Assembly: GCA_963772975.1 (NCBI GenBank)
Contig: CAVYZH010000002.1
Location: 434,001 to 498,000, forward strand
DNA: 64,000 nucleotides
DNA from: AC-32 sp963772975
Lineage (GTDB): Bacteria; Actinomycetota; Thermoleophilia; Gaiellales; Gaiellaceae
Reading direction: 5' to 3'
Shown: positions 47,133 to 53,976 of the stretch, in pieces
Position numbering within the stretch: position 1 is the first letter of the stretch
Layout: each line of letters opens with the position of its first letter
Made by a program: the position numbers and the translations under genes
The notes under the pieces: generated by a model
Database searches by the model: none
Told to the model about the DNA's origin: nothing
Seen by the model: the letters and a program-made list of their open reading frames with translations, nothing else

Positions 47133-48896
47133 CTAGCCCGTGAAGCCCTGCGGCGGGTTCGGCTGCGCGTACACCTCAGTGTTCGACGGCATGCCGACCG
47201 GGACGATCGAGATGTTCGGGAACGCATTCGTCGTCAGGTTGTTCGAGAGTAGGATCTGACTGCCGACGAGCGGGCCGTCTACATTGACGTTGTTGCCGAA
47301 CTCCACGGCGTTCGTGCCGTAGAGGCCGCCCTGGTACGAGAAGTTGTTGTCGATCTGGACGCTGTCTCCCGGGTTGACCTGGCCGCCGTTGCCGTTGGCC
47401 ACGATCATCAGCATGTCGAAGTCGGGGTTCCAGCCGGCGAAGTTGCAGTTCGACCCCGAGATCGACGCGCAGAGCGAGCCCGTGCCGAGGAAGGTGCCGG
47501 AGAGGTAGATCGTGCCCTGGCCGTTGTACGAGTTGAGCGCACTGTTCGAGATCTTGGCGCTGCCGTCGATGTAGATCGTCCCGCTCACCGTCAACGTCTT
47601 GGTGGTGTTGTTCCAGGCGATCTCGCCGCTCGACGGCGTCTTCCACTCGACCGTCTGGCCGGTGACGTGCGCCGTCGCCGAGCTGTTGGTGGCGCGCAAG
47701 ACCGTCCAGGTGGTGGTGCCGAACCCGGCTATGACCTGCATGAACTCGTCGTCGACCCGGATCAGGAACGGCGTCGTGGGGAAGCCGGTTGCCGAGCTCA
47801 CCGTAACCGTCGTCTGGGACGCGGTCAGGGCGCCGTTGAGGGTCGAGCTCGCCCCCTGACCGACGCGGCAGAAGTACGAGCTGTTCGGCGTCAGGTCGAT
47901 CGGGGTGGTCACGCTGTTGTCGCGGTTCGGATAGTTCGTGTCGAACGTGGGTGGCGTCCCGCTCGACGTGGTGCAGGTCTGAGAAGGGCCGGGGATCGAG
48001 TTCTCGTACCACGTCGCGTAGTCCGCCGCGGGAGGTGCCACGACCGGCGCCGGCTGGTTGACGCCGACGTTGACCAGGTCCGAGAGCTTGCTGTAGATGT
48101 GGCGCGCGTCCTGGTTGCCGCTGCAGTTCGCCCAGGAGCCGGTCGCATAACGGCAGTTCCCGCCGACGTACGTCTCGACCCGTGTGCTCATGTTCGTCGA
48201 CGCACCGATGGCCGCGTTGTTCGACACGTCGACCGATCCGCCGACGATCACCGTCGACTGGTTGAGCTGGACGTTCGGGCTGAGGCAGAGGTTTCCGGCC
48301 ACGTACATGCGCGACGCGCCGGCGATGTTGTTGTTCAGCGACTGGTCGCAGGTGCTGCCCGTGTGGCCGGAGTACAGGTAGTTCCACACCGGGTTGTTCA
48401 GAGGCTGCGTGGTCGTCGGCGTGACCGTGACGGTCGCCTCGAGCGTCCGCGTCACATTGGTGCTCGTCCGGTTCGGGTTTCGCGCATTGCCGATCGAGGT
48501 CACGTACCAGAGAGCATCCTTGCGAACGAGAGTTCCGCACCAGTCGACCGTCCCACCGTCGATCGTGCTGTGCCTCCAGCCCGAGGTGCTCGTGCGGTCG
48601 GCGGCGGGATCGCTGTACTTCTTCTCGTTGTTCGTGCACTTCGGCAGAGTTTCCGGGTCGAGTGCGTTGTTCGTCGGCAGGTTCAGCACGGCCATCACGT
48701 TGTTGATGCCGCCCTCCGCCAGCGTGAACGCGCTTTGCCTCGAGCCGCTCTGCTGGGCTTCTTGCGCGCCCGAGGTCGAGTAGGCAACCGCCGTCGCGCC
48801 CACGATCCCGAGGACGCTCGTGATGCCGATCGCCATGATGAGCGCCATCCCGCGCTCGCCCCTCAGGCGTCGCGGCAGGCGAAGCAAGAACCGCAT
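47133..48896 (-). CDS. PilX-like pilus-locus protein with an inserted phage-tail-like module
   Basis: 587 residues. N-terminus LPRRLRGERGMALIMAIGIT with a hydrophobic stem resembling PilX-type minor pilins (MALIMAIGITSVLGIVGATA). The body has Asn/Ser-rich beta-solenoid-like runs (RMYVAGNLCLSPNVQLNQST, GTIYIDGSAKISNSALNSYN) and several Cys. At about residues 350-418 a self-contained segment (STLNGALTASQTTVTVSSAT, DEFMQVIAGFGTTTWTVLRA) resembles modules of phage tail fibres. It interrupts a stretch that would otherwise be continuous. A GCCGATG element lies eight bases before the ATG. Confidence 0.7.
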   Translation of the reverse strand: MRFLLRLPRRLRGERGMALIMAIGITSVLGIVGATAVAYSTSGAQEAQQSGSRQSAFTLAEGGINNVMAVLNLPTNNALDPETLPKCTNNEKKYSDPAADRTSTSGWRHSTIDGGTVDWCGTLVRKDALWYVTSIGNARNPNRTSTNVTRTLEATVTVTPTTTQPLNNPVWNYLYSGHTGSTCDQSLNNNIAGASRMYVAGNLCLSPNVQLNQSTVIVGGSVDVSNNAAIGASTNMSTRVETYVGGNCRYATGSWANCSGNQDARHIYSKLSDLVNVGVNQPAPVVAPPAADYATWYENSIPGPSQTCTTSSGTPPTFDTNYPNRDNSVTTPIDLTPNSSYFCRVGQGASSTLNGALTASQTTVTVSSATGFPTTPFLIRVDDEFMQVIAGFGTTTWTVLRATNSSATAHVTGQTVEWKTPSSGEIAWNNTTKTLTVSGTIYIDGSAKISNSALNSYNGQGTIYLSGTFLGTGSLCASISGSNCNFAGWNPDFDMLMIVANGNGGQVNPGDSVQIDNNFSYQGGLYGTNAVEFGNNVNVDGPLVGSQILLSNNLTTNAFPNISIVPVGMPSNTEVYAQPNPPQGFTG

Positions 48897-48904
48897 GGTC
48901 AGAG

Positions 48905-48911
48905 CATCGGC
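48905..48911 (-). promoter_or_regulatory. GCCGATG element before the PilX-like gene
   Basis: GCCGATG on the minus strand, eight bases before the ATG at 48896, the same spacing as at pilD and the 43531 gene. No TCAAG-like -35, so weak on its own. Confidence 0.3.
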
Positions 48912-48953
48912 GCGCCGGACGTGCCGGAATGTCCCTCGAACGAGTGGACTCGC

Positions 48954-49520
48954 CTACGTTCGCGTGCTGTTGCGAAGGACGATGTCGTCCATCAGCTCGT
49001 ACAGCTCGACGGTCTTGGACGGCTTGACGTTGACCGGGAAGTCCACGTGCAGCTTGGCCAGCGACGAGGTCGACTGGGCCGTGTAGTTGAAGATCTGGAG
49101 GGCGCCGCCGGAGACCGTCGCGGTCGAGGTCGGGACGAGGTAGTCCGCCCACAGCACGCCGCCCGTGCACGTCGACCCGACCACGCGGTAGAGCGCGTAG
49201 CGGTTGGTGCCGTTGCTGCGCGTGCACCAGGTGATCGAGCCGCTGCCCGTCTTGCAGTAAGAGGGCAGGGTGATGGTCACCGAGGAGCTCACGCCCGTCG
49301 GGGTCACCACGGTCGCGCAGTGCACCTCCCGGCGCACCTTGTCGAGGGCGAGCTTGGCGGTCAGCTGGGCCTGAAAGCGGTTGTTCATGTCCGTCTCGGA
49401 GTTCGAGGCCTGCACGAAGACCGTGGTCAGGCTCGTCATCACGACGCCCATGATCACGAGCACCACGAGCATCTCGATCAGCGAGTAGCCCTGCTCGGCG
49501 AGCAGGCGGCGTCTGCTCAT
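48954..49520 (-). CDS. Type IV prepilin-like minor pilin (PilW-like)
   Basis: 188 residues: leader MSRRRLLAEQG, prepilin site G/YSLIEMLVVLVIMGVVMTSL (Glu +5 present), then TTVFVQASNSETDMNNRFQA and a globular domain with Cys in REVHCATVV, SYCKTGSGSITWCTRS and GSTCTGG. The start overlaps the PASTA gene stop by four bases. Minor pilin for initiation or adhesion. Confidence 0.85.
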   Translation of the reverse strand: MSRRRLLAEQGYSLIEMLVVLVIMGVVMTSLTTVFVQASNSETDMNNRFQAQLTAKLALDKVRREVHCATVVTPTGVSSSVTITLPSYCKTGSGSITWCTRSNGTNRYALYRVVGSTCTGGVLWADYLVPTSTATVSGGALQIFNYTAQSTSSLAKLHVDFPVNVKPSKTVELYELMDDIVLRNSTRT

Positions 49521-50407
49521 CCGGATCGGCGGCGGACGTGTGCGAGCGCGGCCTTCGCGACCGCCTGGCTCTTACCGCCGATCCCCCACTGCCGCTCGAC
49601 TTGCTGGTCGACGGCGATCAGGGTCTGGAGCGCCTGCGTGCCGTGCCACCAGCCGAACTGCGCGCCGGTGACGATCCACGCGTGCTGGTAGAGCCAGTGG
49701 CGCACGTTCGCGCCGGTCTTCGGGCGGTTGGCGACCCAGCGCTGGAGGGTGAGCGCGCGGGCCGGCAGCGTGATCTCGTCGAGCGGCTCCTTGGGCGCGC
49801 CCGCAGGCGTGAACGCGGGCGGGCGCGGCGTGGCCTTGACCTTCGGCTTGGCGACGGCCCTCGGCTTCGCGACGACCTTCGGCTTCACGACGGGCTGCTT
49901 CGGAGTGGGCTTGACCTTCGGCGCGACCGCGGGCTTCGTGACGGCGGCGAGGCCGGCCAGGCGGATCTTGGTGCCGCGATACGGCGAGACATCGACGGGC
50001 CGCCCGAGCTGGTCGTAGGGCCCGCGCACGAGCCGGACGATCACGGTCGGGGCGCCGGTGTCGACGACGCGTGTGCCGGCGGCCGGGCTCTGGGTGATGA
50101 CGCGGTTCGAGGAGTAGCCGCGCACGGAGCCGACGACGCGCCAGGCGAAGCCGGAGTCCTCGAGGATGCCCTTGGCGAAGACGTAAGCCTGGCCGCTGAC
50201 CGACGGCACGACCAGCTCGGTCTGCGCCGCGGCCGCTCCGGCAGCGGGGTTCGGATTCGAAGGGCCGACGATCGTGTTGTCCGCGGCCAGCGTGAACGCA
50301 GCCGTGCCGAGAATCCACACGAGAGCCACGATGACCGCGCGTGGCAAGAGCGCCGCTAGCCGGACCGCCATGTCCTTCCCTTCGGCAGCGGAGAGGGGGC
50401 TTGTCAT
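49517..50407 (-). CDS. Membrane-anchored PASTA-domain protein of the pilus locus
   Basis: Up to 296 residues (an internal ATG at 50371, MAVRLAALLPRAVIVALVWI, may be the real start). One membrane helix is followed by a PASTA domain VVPSVSGQAYVFAKGILEDS, then GFAWRVVGSV...SPAAGTRV. A Lys/Pro/Ala linker (VAPKVKPTPKQPVVKPKVVA) leads to a C-terminal helical domain (LTLQRWVANRPKTGANVRHW). PASTA domains bind peptidoglycan or muropeptides, so this could anchor or position the pilus machine. Overlaps the downstream minor pilin gene. Confidence 0.8.
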   Translation of the reverse strand: MTSPLSAAEGKDMAVRLAALLPRAVIVALVWILGTAAFTLAADNTIVGPSNPNPAAGAAAAQTELVVPSVSGQAYVFAKGILEDSGFAWRVVGSVRGYSSNRVITQSPAAGTRVVDTGAPTVIVRLVRGPYDQLGRPVDVSPYRGTKIRLAGLAAVTKPAVAPKVKPTPKQPVVKPKVVAKPRAVAKPKVKATPRPPAFTPAGAPKEPLDEITLPARALTLQRWVANRPKTGANVRHWLYQHAWIVTGAQFGWWHGTQALQTLIAVDQQVERQWGIGGKSQAVAKAALAHVRRRSG

Positions 50408-50722
50408 CCCCCTACCGGGTGAATCGGCCCGGATTGTTGCGCCAGACTGCGGCTGCTTGCGTCCAAGCCAGTTCCGCCCCGCGTCGCAACTGGGCGAAAC
50501 CCGTTGAAGTTGACAGCGCGTTTACATCGCGCCCGTCGCCCTTCGATCCTCCACGAGCCCGCTTTCAGCCATCTGCGCAGCGATTGGGCAGCCGCGCGGT
50601 GCCTGGCTCGCGCAAGACGGCGTGCACACTTAGGCTCAGTCTGAGATGCCGCCCACGATCACGAATAGCCCCGCGAGGACGCGATCCGCCGCAATAATGA
50701 AAGACCGTAGGTCGCCTGCGGA
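50408..50722. other. Intergenic region between the pilus locus and the glutamine synthetase-like gene
   Basis: No gene seen. GCCGATT at 50429-50423 (minus strand) lies 15 bases before the first possible PASTA-gene start but lacks a -35 match. A small palindrome CTCAG-T-CTGAG occurs near 50635-50645. Confidence 0.3.
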
Positions 50723-52111
50723 TTGCTGGCGACCAGGCGGGCGCTGGACGCCGACGATTTCGCTTACGTGACCGCGAAGGAGATCGCAAAGCGCGTGGAC
50801 GAGGCGGGTCTCCGCCTCGTCCGCTTCCTCTGGTGCGGCAATGACGGCACGGTTCGCGCCAAGTCTTCGGCGCGGCACGGCCTCGAGGGCCGGCTCGAGG
50901 CCGGGATCGGGCTCACCGTCGCGATGCAGGCGATGAACGGCCTCGACCAGCTGCAGCCGGTTCCCGGCATGGGCCCGGTGGGCGAGATCCGGCTTGTTCC
51001 CGATCTCGACACGTTCCGGGCGCTGCCGTACGCGCCGCATACCGGCGCCGTGCTCACCGACCACGTCCAGCTCGATGGCGTGCCGGCGGCGGTGTGCCAG
51101 CGCTCGTTCCTGAAGCGGATGGAGGCCCGTGTCGCCGAACGCGGGCTTGTGCTCCGGGTGTCGTTCGAGAACGAGTTCTCGCTCGCGACGAAGGTCGACG
51201 GCGCATACGTGCCGATCGACTCCGGGCTCTGCTTCTCGACGATCTCGGCAACGGCGGCGCAGGACTATGCGGAGGACCTGGCGGCGGCCCTCGACGCGCA
51301 GGGGATTCCGCTCGAGCAGTACTACGCCGAGCTCGGTCACGGGCAACAGGAGATCTCGACTGGGCACGCGCCTGCGATGGTCGCCGTGGACGAGCAGCTC
51401 CTCGTCCGCGAGACGATCCGCGCCATCGCGAGGCGGCATGGCCTGGTCGCCTCGCTCGCGCCAAAGCCCTGGCCCGACAACGCTGGCAACGGCGGGCACG
51501 TGCACTTCTCTCTCTGGGACGGCGAGCGCAACCGGTTCTACGACGGCGCGCGCGCGGACGGGCTCTCGGACGACGCCCGCTCCTTCATGGCCGGCGTCCT
51601 CGCGCACCTTCCGGGGCTCTGCGCGCTCACGGCGCCGAGCTTCAACTCGTACCACCGGATCGTCCCGCAGTACTGGGCCGGCGCGTTCGTCTGCTGGGGC
51701 TTCGACAACCGCGAGGCGCCTGTCCGCGTCGCCTCGACGTTCCGCGGCGCCGAGGAAGCGTCGACGAACGCCGAGCTGAAGGCGTGCGACGCAACCTGCA
51801 ATCCGTACCTCGCGGTGGGCGGGCTCATTGCCGCCGGCCTCGACGGGCTCGAGCGTGGCCTCGACCTCCCGGAGCCGGTCGACGTCGATCCGGCGACGAT
51901 CCCCGACGAAGAGCGCGCCCGCCGGGGAATCGTGCGGCTGCCGGCGACGCAGGCCGAGGCTCTCGACGCGCTCGCGGCCGACGCGCTCCTCCTCTCCACC
52001 CTCGGCTCGGTCCTGGCCGAGTCGTACCTCGCCGTCCGGCGATCCGAATGGGAAGCCTACTCCGCGGGAGACGCGGCATTCGAGCAGCAGGGTCACTTCG
52101 AGAAGTACTGA
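50723..52111 (+). CDS. Glutamine synthetase-like ligase
   Basis: About 462 residues (TTG start at 50723; a GTG at 50768 is an alternative). Conserved catalytic features: SFENEFSL (metal-binding Glu), YAELGHGQQEISTGH, NAGNGGHVHFSLWD (GHVHFS His), APSFNSYHRIVPQYWAGAFV and NREAPVRV. The family includes GlnA paralogues that join glutamate to amines. It lacks the adenylylation-site context of true GlnA. The stop overlaps an amidohydrolase gene, recalling fungal FluG where the two domains are one protein. Likely a gamma-glutamyl-amine ligase. Confidence 0.88.
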   Translation: MLATRRALDADDFAYVTAKEIAKRVDEAGLRLVRFLWCGNDGTVRAKSSARHGLEGRLEAGIGLTVAMQAMNGLDQLQPVPGMGPVGEIRLVPDLDTFRALPYAPHTGAVLTDHVQLDGVPAAVCQRSFLKRMEARVAERGLVLRVSFENEFSLATKVDGAYVPIDSGLCFSTISATAAQDYAEDLAAALDAQGIPLEQYYAELGHGQQEISTGHAPAMVAVDEQLLVRETIRAIARRHGLVASLAPKPWPDNAGNGGHVHFSLWDGERNRFYDGARADGLSDDARSFMAGVLAHLPGLCALTAPSFNSYHRIVPQYWAGAFVCWGFDNREAPVRVASTFRGAEEASTNAELKACDATCNPYLAVGGLIAAGLDGLERGLDLPEPVDVDPATIPDEERARRGIVRLPATQAEALDALAADALLLSTLGSVLAESYLAVRRSEWEAYSAGDAAFEQQGHFEKY

Positions 52112-53046
52112 GCGCGGTCGCGCTCGTCGACCATCACGCGCACGGGATCCTGCGCGCGCCCCCAGCGTCCCTCGACGAGTTCCGCGGCCTCTTCTCCGAG
52201 AGCCCCGATCCGCGCCAGTGGCCACACATCGCCACCGGCGTTACCTACCGTCGCGCGATGCGGCTGCTTGCGGAGCGGTTCGGCGTCGAGCCCGACGAGT
52301 GCGCCGTGTACGAGCACCGACTCGCGGCCGATCCCGCGGAATACGCGTCCGGGCTGCTGCGCGCGACGAATACGGAGCTGCTCCTCGTCGACGACGGCTA
52401 CCCGCCAGAGGACGTCGGCACATCCTGGGGCGAGATGGGGCAGCTCGCCGGCTGCCGTGCCCTCCCGGTGCTCAGGCTCGAGACGCGTGGGGCGCGTGCG
52501 GCGGCGGAGACGGCGACCGCGCGCGAGCATGGCTACGCCGCGCTGAAGACGATCGCCGCATACCGCGGCGGTCTCGACCGCGTGTCCGACGACGTCGTCG
52601 CCGCGCTCGAGGCGAACGAGGCGACGAACGATCCGCTGCCGGTACAGGTTCACTGCGGTTTCGGCGACTCCGACCTGCACCTGTGGCGCGCCGATCCTGG
52701 CTACCTGAAACCGCTCGTCGAGCGCTTCGCAGACACGCCGTTCGTGCTCCTTCATTGCTATCCGTTCGTGCGCGAGGCCGGCTGGCTCGCGCACGTGTAC
52801 GGCAACGTCTGGTTCGACCTCTCGCTCACGATCCCGCACGTGTCGCGTCCCGCCGTTGCGCTCGAGGAGGCGCTGGAGCTCGCCCCGCTGTCGAAGCTCC
52901 TCTACGCCTCGGACGCCGCTCGGACGCCCGAGCTCTATCTCCTCGCTGCCACCTGGTGGCGCGACGCCCTCGCCACGGTGCTCAGCGACGAAGCGGACGC
53001 ACGGCTCATCCTCCGCGAGAACGCGCTCGCGCTCTACCGCCTGTAG
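52108..53046 (+). CDS. Amidohydrolase (FluG/amidohydrolase-2 type)
   Basis: About 312 residues of a TIM-barrel metallohydrolase: ALVDHHAHGILRAP (HxH metal site), YAALKTIAAYRGGLDRV, PVQVHCGFGDSDLHLW, FVLLHCYPFVREAGWLAHVY and KLLYASDAARTPELYLLA (catalytic Asp). No ATG or GTG start is visible; the frame can begin at a CTG at 52108 that overlaps the preceding TGA. With the ligase it forms a make/break pair for a gamma-glutamyl or related amide. Confidence 0.82.
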   Translation: MSAVALVDHHAHGILRAPPASLDEFRGLFSESPDPRQWPHIATGVTYRRAMRLLAERFGVEPDECAVYEHRLAADPAEYASGLLRATNTELLLVDDGYPPEDVGTSWGEMGQLAGCRALPVLRLETRGARAAAETATAREHGYAALKTIAAYRGGLDRVSDDVVAALEANEATNDPLPVQVHCGFGDSDLHLWRADPGYLKPLVERFADTPFVLLHCYPFVREAGWLAHVYGNVWFDLSLTIPHVSRPAVALEEALELAPLSKLLYASDAARTPELYLLAATWWRDALATVLSDEADARLILRENALALYRL

Positions 53047-53338
53047 TCGTTTACCTGCGCGCTCCTTCTCCCCGGCCGGGCCCTGCGGAAGAAGCTCGGC
53101 ACGAGGAAGCTGATGCCAGCCGCCCTGGGAAGGCCAGGATCACCGCGACGGCCGGACGCATGAGCGCGCGCGCTCTTGGGCCTTAACGAAGTGATTACGA
53201 GCGGCCCGTAGAGTCTGCGAGGACGCCGTGCCCGGTGCGCGGCGCAGAAGGGGGCAGGCCGATGATCGTCTCGATCGTCGAAAACGGTGAGCGCCGCCGT
53301 TGGCGCGTATCGCCGACGCCCCGGAAAGGAGAGACTCG
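53047..53338. other. Intergenic region before the CHRD protein gene
   Basis: About 290 bases with no convincing gene. The last 20 bases hold GGAAAGGAG, the ribosome binding site of the CHRD gene. Promoter not identified. Confidence 0.3.
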
Positions 53339-53881
53339 ATGACCAGGAGACGGCTCCAGCTCACGGCTGCACTGGTGTTGGTGCTCGGGCTCGCCGTAGC
53401 TTCGATCGCACTGGCGTCAGGCGGGAACAAGGGGTACGGGAAGGGCGGCAAGCACTTCCGGGCCAACCTGATCGGCTTCCAGGAGGTTCCCGCGATCAAC
53501 ACGACCGGGCATGCGAGGCTCAAGCTCACGATGACCGACACGGAGATCGCCTTCGTGCTCAGGTACGCCGGGCTGTCGGGGCCACCTGCGGCGGCGCACA
53601 TCCACGTCGGCCAGTTGAACGTCAACGGCGGCGTCTCGGTGTTCTTCTGTGGCGGAGGCGGCCAACCGGCGTGCCCGGGAGCAACGTCCGGCACCGTTAG
53701 CGGGACGATCACCGCCGCCAGCGTGGTCGGGCCTACCGCTCAGGGCTACAACACGGGCGACCTCGCGCCCGTGGAGAAAGCGATCAGGGCGGGCGTCACC
53801 TACGCGAACATGCACACGGCGAAGTTCCCGGCCGGGGAGATCCGCGGCCAGATCACACACGGCGGGCACGGTCACCGCTAA
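53339..53881 (+). CDS. Secreted CHRD-domain protein
   Basis: 180 residues from the ATG at 53339. Signal peptide LQLTAALVLVLGLAVASIAL cut near ALA-SGG. CHRD domain: FRANLIGFQEVPAINTTGHA, AAHIHVGQLNVNGGVSVFF and YANMHTAKFPAGEIRGQI. CHRD domains occur in secreted bacterial proteins of unknown activity. Two Cys (FFCGGGG, PACPG) may pair. Single gene ending at a strong bidirectional terminator. Confidence 0.9.
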   Translation: MTRRRLQLTAALVLVLGLAVASIALASGGNKGYGKGGKHFRANLIGFQEVPAINTTGHARLKLTMTDTEIAFVLRYAGLSGPPAAAHIHVGQLNVNGGVSVFFCGGGGQPACPGATSGTVSGTITAASVVGPTAQGYNTGDLAPVEKAIRAGVTYANMHTAKFPAGEIRGQITHGGHGHR

Positions 53882-53902
53882 CGCTGCGATTTCGGACAGA
53901 AG

Positions 53903-53938
53903 GTGAGGCCGCCCGGCAAACGCGCCGGGCGGCCTCAC
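53903..53938. terminator. Bidirectional terminator hairpin
   Basis: Perfect 15-bp stem GTGAGGCCGCCCGGC / GCCGGGCGGCCTCAC around AAACGC, between the convergent CHRD and sugar dehydrogenase genes. No T-run, but its strength and position suit termination. Confidence 0.7.
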
Positions 53939-53976
53939 ACCGAGGGTCAGCGCGGCACCGAGGGCTACGGGCTGCC

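Noticed and set aside
53300..53338. Longer N-terminus for the CHRD protein
   Set aside because: The extension lies before GGAAAGGAG and would bury the signal peptide; the ATG at 53339 fits both.
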